From: Actinomycetota bacterium
GTDB taxonomy: Bacteria > Actinomycetota > Thermoleophilia > Solirubrobacterales > Solirubrobacteraceae
NCBI GenBank assembly: GCA_005885515.1
Contig: VAWK01000040.1
Location: forward strand, 17,512 to 55,310
DNA: 37,799 nt
Reading direction: 5' to 3'
Part shown: positions 23,545 to 30,404 of the stretch, piece by piece
Numbering within the stretch: position 1 is the first letter of the stretch
Layout: the number at the start of each line of letters is the position of its first letter
Notes under the pieces: generated by a model
The model's database searches: none
What the model saw: only the letters and a program-made list of their open reading frames with translations
Told to the model about the DNA's origin: nothing
Program-made: the position numbers and the translations under genes

Positions 23545-24285
23545 ATGGAGGAACGGGCGGCCGAGCTGATCGAGCGCGCGATATCGGCTCATGGTGGCCG
23601 TCAGCTGTGGGAGAGCGCGCGCGAGGTCAGCGTTCACGTGTCCTCGGGTGGGCTTGCGTTTGCCTCCAAGCTGCAGGGCTCCGCCGTGCGCGACGTGGAG
23701 GCGCGGGTGTCCACGCGGGGCCAGCACGTGATCTTCACGCCCTACCCGCGCCCCGGCCAGCGCGGCGTCCTCGAGCAGGACGGATCGGTGCGCATCGAGA
23801 CCGATGCCGGCGAGATCGTGCAGCGCCGGGAGCACGCGCGCAGCGCGTTCGCGGACCTGCGCCACAAGCTGTGGTGGGATCGGCTGGACATCCTCTACTT
23901 CGGCACGTACGCGATATGGACGTACATCACGGCGCCGTTTGTGTTCGCGCGCGAGGGCTTCTCCGCGCGCGAGCTCGACGCCTGGGATGAGGGGGCCGGG
24001 CGCTGGCGGCGACTGGCGGTGAGCTTTCCCGCCGGCGTGCACACGCACTCGCGCGAGCAGGTCTTCTACTTCGATGACCGCGGGCTGATCCGCCGCCACG
24101 ACTACACCGCCGAGCCGATCGGGGGCTGGGCGCGCGCGGCGCACTACTGCTTCGATCATCGCTCCTTCGATGGCATGCTCGTGCCGACGCGGCGACTGGT
24201 GTATCCGCGCCGTCGCGACAACCGCGCGTGGGCGCGGCCGCGGCTGGTGTGGATCGAGCTGTCGCGCGGCGCGGTCGTGCGCTGA
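23545..24285 (+). CDS. Conserved protein of unknown function (LolA-like architecture)
   Basis: A protein of 246 residues. It begins AAELIERAISAHGGRQLWES, a pattern typical of LolA/LppX-like lipid-binding proteins after their signal peptide, but here there is no signal peptide. Conserved-looking blocks are HKLWWDRLDILYFGTYAIWT, YITAPFVFAREGFSA, HSREQVFYFDDRGLIRRHDY and GGWARAAHYCFDHRSFDG. I recognise it as a recurrent actinobacterial family without a known role. A cytosolic lipid- or polyketide-binding function is possible. GAGCAT sits 6 nt before the ATG, a weak version of the leaderless pattern. Confidence 0.75.
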   Translation: MEERAAELIERAISAHGGRQLWESAREVSVHVSSGGLAFASKLQGSAVRDVEARVSTRGQHVIFTPYPRPGQRGVLEQDGSVRIETDAGEIVQRREHARSAFADLRHKLWWDRLDILYFGTYAIWTYITAPFVFAREGFSARELDAWDEGAGRWRRLAVSFPAGVHTHSREQVFYFDDRGLIRRHDYTAEPIGGWARAAHYCFDHRSFDGMLVPTRRLVYPRRRDNRAWARPRLVWIELSRGAVVR

Positions 24286-24316
24286 GCGCGGGTCGATCGC
24301 GCACGCGGCGTGGCCC

Positions 24317-24322
24317 TAGTCT
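24317..24322 (+). promoter_or_regulatory. Putative -10 hexamer (TAGTCT) for phzF-like gene
   Basis: TAGTCT with exactly 6 nt to the ATG at 24329, in the 43-nt gap after the preceding gene. Confidence 0.35.
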
Positions 24323-24328
24323 CCTGCC

Positions 24329-25243
24329 ATGTCCCGCGACATCGACCTCATTGCCGCCTACAGCCCTTTCGAGCGCTCACCGCGCGAGCGCCGCCGCCCG
24401 AGGGCGAGGCGCTACGTGGTGGTGGACGTCTTCAGCGACACCGCTCTGGCGGGCAACCCGCTGGGCGTGTTCACCGATGGGCGCGAGATCCCGCCGTCGC
24501 TGATGCAGCGGCTGGCGCGCGAGCTGAACCTCTCCGAGACCGTGTTTGTCCTGCCCGCGGTGCAGGGAGGCGATGCGCGCTTGCGCATCTTCACTCCCAC
24601 CAGAGAGCTCCCCTTCGCCGGGCATCCGGTGCTCGGCTCGGCGATCGTGATCGGCAGCGCGCTGACCCGCACGAGCTTGACGCTCGAGACGGGGCTGGGA
24701 CCGATCGCGCTCGAGCTGCAGCGCTCCGGGGATCGCATCGTCACCGGCGTGATGCGGCAGGCGATTCCCTCCTGGAAGCCTTACGAGCGCGAGCCTGAGC
24801 TGCTGCGCGCGCTCGGCGTGGCGCGCTCAGGGCTCCCCGTCGAGGCATACGAGAACGGGCCGCTGCACGTGTACGTCGAGCTGGACGGCGAGCGAGCTGT
24901 GGCGGAGCTGGCCCCGGACATGCGCGCGCTGGCTGCGCTCGCGCCGGCGGCCGCGAACTGCTTTGCCGGGTCCGGCGGGCATTGGAAGACGCGCATGTTC
25001 GCTCCCGGCGAGGGCGTGCCTGAGGATCCGGCCACGGGATCGGCGGCAGGGCCGCTCGCGGTTCATCTCAGCCGCCACGGTCGGATCTCGTTCGGACAGC
25101 GGATCCAGATCAGCCAGGGCGCGGAGATCGGTCGCCCATCGGTCCTGTTCGCGCGCGCGCAGGGCTCGGCCGAGCACATCGAGCGGGTGGAGGTGAGCGG
25201 CTCGGCTGTGATCGTTGCGAGTGGCGAGTTCGCGCTCGCATGA
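24329..25243 (+). CDS. PhzF-family isomerase-like protein
   Basis: A protein of 304 residues with the diaminopimelate-epimerase-like fold of PhzF. Landmarks are VVDVFSDTALAGNPLGVF (residues 31-48), the catalytic Glu70 in LNLSETVFVLP, RIFTPTRELPFAGHPVLGSA (about 87-106) and EDPATGSAAGPLAVHLSRHG near 230-250. Members isomerise or epimerise small metabolites. No phenazine genes are nearby, so this is not evidence for phenazine synthesis. The first 28 residues are Arg/Pro-rich and extra to the family. It stands alone between short intergenic gaps, with its own putative -10. Confidence 0.93.
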   Translation: MSRDIDLIAAYSPFERSPRERRRPRARRYVVVDVFSDTALAGNPLGVFTDGREIPPSLMQRLARELNLSETVFVLPAVQGGDARLRIFTPTRELPFAGHPVLGSAIVIGSALTRTSLTLETGLGPIALELQRSGDRIVTGVMRQAIPSWKPYEREPELLRALGVARSGLPVEAYENGPLHVYVELDGERAVAELAPDMRALAALAPAAANCFAGSGGHWKTRMFAPGEGVPEDPATGSAAGPLAVHLSRHGRISFGQRIQISQGAEIGRPSVLFARAQGSAEHIERVEVSGSAVIVASGEFALA

Positions 25244-25273
25244 GCGCCGCCCATCGCACGCGATCACGCGCGC

Positions 25274-25279
25274 TACGAT
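25274..25279 (+). promoter_or_regulatory. Putative -10 hexamer (TACGAT) for the DUF2277 gene
   Basis: TACGAT with exactly 6 nt to the ATG at 25286, the third copy of this motif and spacing in the window. Confidence 0.45.
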
Positions 25280-25285
25280 CGGCGC

Positions 25286-25561
25286 ATGTGTCGAAACATC
25301 CGCACCCTGTACAACTACGATCCCCGCGCGACCGATGAGGAGGTTCGCGCCGCAGCGATGCAGTACGTGCGCAAGATCAGCGGCTTCAGCCGTCCTTCGC
25401 AGGCCAACGCGAGCGCATTCGAGCGCGCGGTCGACGCGGTCGCGCACGCATCGGGGGAGTTGCTGGACCAGCTCGTGACCTCGGCCAGCCCGAGGAACCG
25501 CGAGGCCGAGGCGGCCAAGGCGCGCGCCCGCGCCGAGCAGCGGTTCGCGGTCAGCCGCTGA
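25286..25561 (+). CDS. DUF2277 family protein
   Basis: Small soluble protein of 91 residues. MCRNIRTLYNYDPRATDEEV at the N-terminus and QYVRKISGFSRPSQAN are the diagnostic family blocks. A Cys at position 2 and a helical C-terminus rich in Ala, Arg and Glu complete it. Function is unknown. Related proteins are common in actinobacteria and other soil bacteria as single genes. Its last 11 bp overlap the 3' end of the convergent HtrA gene, so transcription of the two may interfere. Confidence 0.92.
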   Translation: MCRNIRTLYNYDPRATDEEVRAAAMQYVRKISGFSRPSQANASAFERAVDAVAHASGELLDQLVTSASPRNREAEAAKARARAEQRFAVSR

Positions 25562-26591
25562 GCTCGCGCGGCACGAGCTTCAGTCGCAGCTCGGCTGCGC
25601 CGCGCAGCACGACCACGTCCAGGCTCACGCCGATCTGCTCGCCGACCATGAGCCGCTGGATGTCTTCGACACCCGCAACGCGCTCGCCGGCCAGCTCGAC
25701 GATCAGATCCTCGACGCGCAGTCCGGCCAGCTCCGCCGGGCTGCCGGGCACCACCTCGATGACCTCCACGCCCGTCTCCTGACTGCGCTCGCGCCGCGCG
25801 CGCGCAGGCAGCGGCCGCGGCCCGCCGGCCACGCCGAGGTATGCGCGGCTGACCCGGCCATGGGTCATCAGCGACCCGATCAGCTTGCGGGTGGTGTCGT
25901 TGATCGGCACGGCGAGTCCCAGGCCCACGCCCGCGACGGCCGTGTTGACCCCCACGAGGCGCCCGAACGAATCCACCAGAGCCCCTCCGGAGTTGCCCGG
26001 ATTGAGCGCGGCGTCGGTCTGGATGACGTTGTCGATCATGCGCAGCGTGCTGCCCGAGCGCGCGGGCAGCGAGCGGCCCAGCGCCGATACCACCCCGGCC
26101 GTGACCGAGCCCGCAAAGCCGTGCGGGTTGCCGATCGCGACCACCAGCTGCCCGACCCGCAGACGGGACGCGTCTCCCAGCGTCGCCGGCGAGAGGTCGT
26201 CCGCCTCGGCGCGAAGCAGGGCGAGGTCTGACAGCGGATCGGCGCCCACCACGCGAAACCCGATCTCGCGGCCGTCGACGAACGCCGCGCGGCCGCCGTG
26301 GTGACGCCCGGCGACGACGTGTGCGGAGGTGATGAGGAAGCCGTCCCGCGTGAGCACCACCGCGCTTCCTGCCCCGGCGGGGACGCGCCCGCGGCGGGTG
26401 GAGCGCAGCACGCGCAGGTTGGCCACGCTCGGCGCCAGGCGCTCGGCCACGCCCGCGACGGTCAGCGAGTACGCGTCCAGGGCCTCGGTGTCGAGCGCCT
26501 CGGTGCCGGCCTGCGCCGCGGAGCTCGCAGCGGAGGCAGTGTCGGTGTCGAGCCCGGCTCCGGGCACGGGGGTCGCGGTCGGAGAGCTCAT
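25551..26591 (-). CDS. HtrA/DegP-like serine protease with one PDZ domain, active triad
   Basis: Trypsin-fold (S1C) protease of 346 residues for quality control or regulated cleavage. Catalytic residues are intact: His91 in FLITSAHVVAG, Asp122 in DPLSDLALLRAE and Ser201 in LNPGNSGGALVD. One PDZ domain follows (VIEVVPGSPAELAGLRVEDL to DIQRLMVGEQIGVSLDVVVL). No signal peptide or membrane helix precedes the protease domain. The first 45 residues are Ala/Thr-rich and polar, so it appears cytosolic, unlike membrane-anchored HtrAs. The ATG overlaps the stop of the upstream paralogue (ATGA, 26588-26591). That paralogue lacks the catalytic residues, so an active/inactive pair is made from one message. 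Confidence 0.93.
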   Translation of the reverse strand: MSSPTATPVPGAGLDTDTASAASSAAQAGTEALDTEALDAYSLTVAGVAERLAPSVANLRVLRSTRRGRVPAGAGSAVVLTRDGFLITSAHVVAGRHHGGRAAFVDGREIGFRVVGADPLSDLALLRAEADDLSPATLGDASRLRVGQLVVAIGNPHGFAGSVTAGVVSALGRSLPARSGSTLRMIDNVIQTDAALNPGNSGGALVDSFGRLVGVNTAVAGVGLGLAVPINDTTRKLIGSLMTHGRVSRAYLGVAGGPRPLPARARRERSQETGVEVIEVVPGSPAELAGLRVEDLIVELAGERVAGVEDIQRLMVGEQIGVSLDVVVLRGAAELRLKLVPRELSG

Positions 26592-27469
26592 GACCCTCCC
26601 AGCACGACGTCGACCTGGCGCTCCTGCTCGCCGCGCAAGATGCGCAGCGGAACCGGCTGCTCGAGTGGCGCCGCGTCGAGCGCAGCGAACAGCGCGTCCA
26701 GCGAGTCGACCTCGCGGCCGGCCATGGCGACGATCAGATCACCCCGCTCCACACCGGCGCGAGCCGCCGGCGACTGCTGCTGCACGGCGCGCACCAGCAC
26801 GCCCTCGCGCTCGGGCAGCCCAACGGCGCCGCGCAGACGACGTGCGATGCGCGGTGCCACGATCGCCACGCCGAGGCGCCTTTGCGTCGCCGGCTTGCCG
26901 GCGGCGATGTCGGCCACGCGCTCGCGCACCTCCGCGGTCGGCAGCGCGAGGATCAGGCCATGCGCGAGGCGCACCGCGTTCAGGCCGAGCAGCCTGCCCT
27001 GACCGTCGAGCAGCGGTCCGCCACCCGAGCCGCGCGGTAGCGGCGCGGTGTGCTCGATCAGGCCTTCGAGCAGGCGTCCGCGCGGGCCGCGCAGCGCTTG
27101 CGGGGCACTGGCGACCGCACCAGCGGTCACGCGCAGGCCGCGTCCAGCCGGGTCGGCCAGGGCGAACACCGGTGCTCCGATCGCCGGGGCCTCGGCGCCG
27201 TCCGCCCACGTTACGGCGGGGGTCTCACCCGTGTCCAGCTCGAGCACGGCGATGCCGCGATCGGCGTCGGTCCCGGCGACCGTGGCGGTCTTGAGCCGCC
27301 CGCCGGACAGCGCGACCGATAACTGCCCACCCCGCAGGTTGCGGGCGAGCGTCAGCACGCGGCCGGGCTCCACCACGACGCCGCTGCCACCGCGGGCGCC
27401 TTCGGCGAGGCCGACGACCGACGGCCCGGCACTGGCGGCGATCTGTTGGAGGGTGCTTTGCGGCGCCAT
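26588..27469 (-). CDS. Catalytically dead HtrA paralogue (trypsin fold + PDZ)
   Basis: A protein of 293 residues aligning along its length with the adjacent HtrA but with all triad positions changed: His to Arg43 (VLTLARNLRG), Asp to Gly72 (DADRGIAVLEL) and Ser to Gly149 (PLPRGSGGGPLLD, with Ser shifted to 148). The fold core and a PDZ domain (VRAVQQQSPAARAGVERGDL, then LDALFAALDAAPLEQPVPLR) remain intact and the frame is clean. It is therefore a maintained pseudo-enzyme, not a decayed gene. It may bind substrates or modulate the active partner. No signal peptide. It is first in the operon, with AGGAG 11 nt before ATG 27469, and divergent from the HxlR gene. Confidence 0.88.
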   Translation of the reverse strand: MAPQSTLQQIAASAGPSVVGLAEGARGGSGVVVEPGRVLTLARNLRGGQLSVALSGGRLKTATVAGTDADRGIAVLELDTGETPAVTWADGAEAPAIGAPVFALADPAGRGLRVTAGAVASAPQALRGPRGRLLEGLIEHTAPLPRGSGGGPLLDGQGRLLGLNAVRLAHGLILALPTAEVRERVADIAAGKPATQRRLGVAIVAPRIARRLRGAVGLPEREGVLVRAVQQQSPAARAGVERGDLIVAMAGREVDSLDALFAALDAAPLEQPVPLRILRGEQERQVDVVLGGS

Positions 27470-27486
27470 ATAAAAGCTTACTCCTG

Positions 27487-27517
27487 ACTTGCAAGTGACA
27501 AGCTAGCACACTAGAAT
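27487..27517 (+). promoter_or_regulatory. HxlR-gene promoter (TTGCAA-N17-TAGAAT) with palindrome over the -35
   Basis: TTGCAA (27489-27494) and TAGAAT (27512-27517) are spaced by 17 bp, the best sigma-70 promoter in the window, and end 7 nt before the ATG. A perfect palindrome ACTTGCAAGT (27487-27496) covers the -35. Further, CTTG-N7-CAAG spans 27488-27502. This is a plausible autoregulatory site also facing the divergent protease operon. Confidence 0.6.
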
Positions 27518-27524
27518 CCAAGCC

Positions 27525-28019
27525 ATGCCTGGCAGCGCAACCCCCGTGGCAGGCTCTTCGCACCTCGACACCCGGCTTGCGGAGCGCGGCATCGAGGCGG
27601 CGGAGGGACTCGCCGAGGCCCTGGCCGTGATCGGCGATCGCTGGTCGCTGGCGATCGTCGGCAACCTGCTCGATGGACCGATGCGCTTCGGCACGTTGCA
27701 GGAGCTGCTGCCGGCGATCTCGCCCAACGTCCTTAGCCAGCGGCTGCGCACGCTGCAGGCGAGCGGCCTGCTGGCCGCCACCCCCTACTCCGTGCGCCCG
27801 CAGCGCTACATGTATGAGCTCACGAGCTCGGGCGCCGAGCTCGCGGCGCCGTTGCGCTTGCTGGCCGACTGGGGCGCGCGACACCTGGGCGCGGCCACCG
27901 AGCCGCCCCGTCACGAGGCGTGCGAAACCCCGCTGGAGCTCCACTGGTACTGCCCGGCATGCGAGCAGGCGGTGGTCGAGGCCACGGGCCCTGTCGAGGA
28001 CGATCTGTACTTCGCTTGA
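27525..28019 (+). CDS. HxlR-type winged-helix transcriptional regulator
   Basis: DNA-binding regulator of 164 residues. The HxlR domain is EALAVIGDRWSLAIVGNLLD (residues about 29-48), MRFGTLQELLPAISPNVLSQ, RLRTLQASGLLAATPY and YMYELTSSGAELAAPLRLLA. After it comes an extra tail with a CPAC pair (ELHWYCPACEQAVVEATG) that may bind zinc. Members often sense redox or aldehyde stress, but no sensor Cys is obvious here apart from the tail. It diverges from the HtrA pair across 55 nt with a shared palindrome, so it is the likely regulator of that operon. ATG start, probably leaderless. Confidence 0.9.
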   Translation: MPGSATPVAGSSHLDTRLAERGIEAAEGLAEALAVIGDRWSLAIVGNLLDGPMRFGTLQELLPAISPNVLSQRLRTLQASGLLAATPYSVRPQRYMYELTSSGAELAAPLRLLADWGARHLGAATEPPRHEACETPLELHWYCPACEQAVVEATGPVEDDLYFA

Positions 28020-28064
28020 GCGCTAGCGCCCGTCGGCGGGGTGGGGCTTGGCGCCCGCGCCGCG

Positions 28065-28520
28065 TCAGCCAGGTTGCGAGCCCTGGCCGCTCTCCACGCG
28101 CTGCTTGAGCCTGCTCAGCGCATCGGCGTTGCCCTTGCGCATTCCGCTCGCGATGAACGGCGCCATCAGCCGAAACAGGCCGCCCGGCCGTGGCGACATC
28201 ACGAGCCTCACGCGCGTGCCGCCGTCCGCGTCGGAGAGCTCCCAGAAGCCCGACGGCTCCATCGAGCCGGGGCCGGCTTTGGCCGGCGGTCCGTGCCAGG
28301 CGAGCCGCGAATGGGGCACGAACTCCGTCCATTCGAAGGTACCCTCGGCGCCCCGCGCCATCTTGTAGTCATAGCTGCTGCCCTGCGCGGGCTGGCCGTC
28401 CGACGCCTGCCTCACCCACGCGAAGTCGGTCACGTACTCGGGCAGGTGCTCGCCGCGAGAGAGGTAGTCAAACACCGCCGCGCGCGGGGCATCGAGGGTG
28501 ATCTCAGACTCGATCCGCAT
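28065..28520 (-). CDS. SRPBCC-family protein (polyketide cyclase/START-like fold)
   Basis: Small ligand-binding helix-grip protein of 151 residues. It begins MRIESEITLDAPRAAVFDYL, followed by YVTDFAWVRQ, GSSYDYKMARGAEGTFEWTE, WELSDADGGTRVRLVMSPRP and a C-terminal helix (SGMRKGNADALSRLKQRVE). The fold binds hydrophobic molecules such as lipids. No catalytic residues can be named. It starts with ATG behind a good ribosome binding site (AGAGGAGAGAC) and only 18 nt after fadD, so it is the second gene of that operon and may handle acyl compounds. Confidence 0.88.
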   Translation of the reverse strand: MRIESEITLDAPRAAVFDYLSRGEHLPEYVTDFAWVRQASDGQPAQGSSYDYKMARGAEGTFEWTEFVPHSRLAWHGPPAKAGPGSMEPSGFWELSDADGGTRVRLVMSPRPGGLFRLMAPFIASGMRKGNADALSRLKQRVESGQGSQPG

Positions 28521-28538
28521 GTCTCTCCTCTCGTGCCA

Positions 28539-30389
28539 TCAGCTGTACATCGCGTCGATCTGCGCAGCGTACTTCTCGGCGATCGGCCTGCGCTTGAGCT
28601 TCATCGTGGGCGTCAGCTCGTCGCCGCCCGGCAGCCAGTCGCCCTCGACGATCGTGAACTTCTTGATCTGTTCGACGCGCGCCAGGGTCGCGTTGGCGGC
28701 ATCCACGCCCTGCTGCACCGCAGTCCGCACGCGGTCATCGCGCGCGAGCTGCTCGAGCGACGAGGAGGCGACCCCGTTCTGCGCCGCCCAGGCGGGGGCG
28801 AAGTCCGCGTCGAGCACGATCAGGGCGGTGTTGTACGGGCGACGGTCGCCGATGCAGCAGGCCTGGGCGATCAGCGGCGAGGCACTCTTGACGGCCGCCT
28901 CGATGTTCGCCGGCGACATGTTCTTGCCTGCGGCGCTGATGATCAGCTCCTTCTTGCGGTCCACGATCCGCAGGTAGCCGTCCTTGTCGAAGGTGCCCAC
29001 ATCGCCGGTGCGAAACCAGCCGTCGTCGGTGAACGCTTCCTTTGTCTTATCGGGCAGGTTGCGGTAGCCGTGCGTCACCACTTCGGACTTGACCAGCACC
29101 TCGCCGTCGTCGCCGAGCTTGACCTGCACGCCCGGAGCCGGCGGACCAACCGTGCCGATCTTGATCTTCGCGGCGGGGTTGACGGTCCCGGCGCCGCATG
29201 TCTCGCTCATCCCCCACAGCTCGGCCAGAGGCAGGCCGATGGCGTGGAAGAACTCCAGCACCTCGACCGGCGTGGGCGCGGCGCCGACGTTGATCGCCTC
29301 GACCTGGTCGAGCCCAAGCATCGCGCGCCATCCGGCGAAGATCTCCGAGTCCGCCTCCGCCACCGTCCGCGCGAGCTCGTCGGGCACCTGCTCGCCTCGC
29401 TGCTCGAGGCGCACCTTGCGCAAGCTCGCCTCGAGTGCCGCGTGCGTCCTCTCGCGCTGCTCCAGCGGCTGACCGGCGATCATCGTCTCGAGCCCGGCCT
29501 TCAGCTTCTCCCAGATGCGGGGCACGGCGAAGAACCAGCTGGGGCGAACTTCGGGCAGGTAGGACAGCACCTGACGCGGGTCATCGCAGCAGGTGATCTG
29601 CAGCCCGAACACGATCGGCAGGTAGTGGTGCGCGTTGCGCTCGGCCACGTGGGCCGCGGGCAGCCATGAGATCACGCGACCGTCGCGCGGAAAGCTGATC
29701 AGCTCGTCGAGGCCCTCCACCGCCGCCAGCAGGTTGCGGTGCACGAGCTGCACGCCCTTGGGCGGTCCCGTCGTGCCCGACGTGTAGATCAGGGTCAACA
29801 GGTCCCGCGGCTGGATGCGCGCGATCGACGCCTCGACGTCGAAGGCGGGGTTGCTGCCCTCGAGGTCGGCAAGCGCGATCGTACGCTCGGGCGCATCGCC
29901 GTCCACGACGATCACGTGCTCCAGTTCGGGCAGGCGCTCGCGCGCTTCTAGCACCCGCGGCAGGTACTGCTGCTCGCAGATCAGGATCCTCGCGCCGGCG
30001 TCGCCGACGATGTAGGCGATCTGCTCGGGCGTGTAGGTGGTGTAGATCGAGAACGGGGCTGCTCCCAGCATCATCGCGGCGAGGTCGCAGAGGTGAAACT
30101 CGGGCCGGTTCGAGAGCATCAGCGCGACCGTCTCGCCGCGCGCCAGCCCCAGGCCCGCGAGGCCGCCGGCCAATGCGTCTACGCGCTCGCGCAGCTCGCC
30201 CCAGCTGATGGCGAACTCATCGCCCTTGGTGCGGATCGCTACCTCATCGGCCCGTTCGGCGGCGGTGAGGCGAAACGCCTCCGCCAGCGTCGCCGCCGCT
30301 GCCGCTGGCGGCTGAGCCGCCTTAGCCTGTGTGGCCGGGCTGTGGATGTCGCTCCTCCCTTTCCCTGATCCCGGGCAATCCTCTAGCAC
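28539..30389 (-). CDS. Long-chain acyl-CoA synthetase (FadD15-like)
   Basis: AMP-forming ligase of up to 616 residues that activates long-chain fatty acids to acyl-CoA. The P-loop-like motif is LLTLIYTSGTTGPPKGVQLV near residues 192-211. The adenylate motif is WFRTGDVGTFDKDGYLRIVD, followed by RKKELIISAAGKNMSPANIE, and the C-terminal Lys is in LTPTMKLKRRPI. The long form with WLPAAHVAERNAHHY is typical of the FadD15/eukaryotic ACSL-like branch. The start is uncertain. GTG 30389 lies only 3 nt after a TAGCCT hexamer, while a very strong ribosome binding site (GGGAGGAG, 30352-30359) is placed for an AUC codon at 30347. It heads the fadD-SRPBCC operon and diverges from the mreB-like gene. Confidence 0.94.
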   Translation of the reverse strand: MLEDCPGSGKGRSDIHSPATQAKAAQPPAAAAATLAEAFRLTAAERADEVAIRTKGDEFAISWGELRERVDALAGGLAGLGLARGETVALMLSNRPEFHLCDLAAMMLGAAPFSIYTTYTPEQIAYIVGDAGARILICEQQYLPRVLEARERLPELEHVIVVDGDAPERTIALADLEGSNPAFDVEASIARIQPRDLLTLIYTSGTTGPPKGVQLVHRNLLAAVEGLDELISFPRDGRVISWLPAAHVAERNAHHYLPIVFGLQITCCDDPRQVLSYLPEVRPSWFFAVPRIWEKLKAGLETMIAGQPLEQRERTHAALEASLRKVRLEQRGEQVPDELARTVAEADSEIFAGWRAMLGLDQVEAINVGAAPTPVEVLEFFHAIGLPLAELWGMSETCGAGTVNPAAKIKIGTVGPPAPGVQVKLGDDGEVLVKSEVVTHGYRNLPDKTKEAFTDDGWFRTGDVGTFDKDGYLRIVDRKKELIISAAGKNMSPANIEAAVKSASPLIAQACCIGDRRPYNTALIVLDADFAPAWAAQNGVASSSLEQLARDDRVRTAVQQGVDAANATLARVEQIKKFTIVEGDWLPGGDELTPTMKLKRRPIAEKYAAQIDAMYS

Positions 30390-30399
30390 ACAAGGCTAG
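30383..30399. promoter_or_regulatory. Inverted repeat CTAGC-N7-GCTAG in the fadD/mreB-like divergent promoter
   Basis: The arms sit in the narrow gap between the two divergent genes and contain possible -10s on both strands (TAGCAC plus, TAGCCT minus). The string CTAGCACAC also appears in the HxlR promoter (27503-27511). Operator or promoter symmetry is plausible. Confidence 0.35.
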
Positions 30400-30404
30400 T
30401 CGCC

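Noticed and set aside
24329-25243. Phenazine biosynthesis
   Set aside because: A lone PhzF homologue does not imply the pathway. No other phz genes are present.
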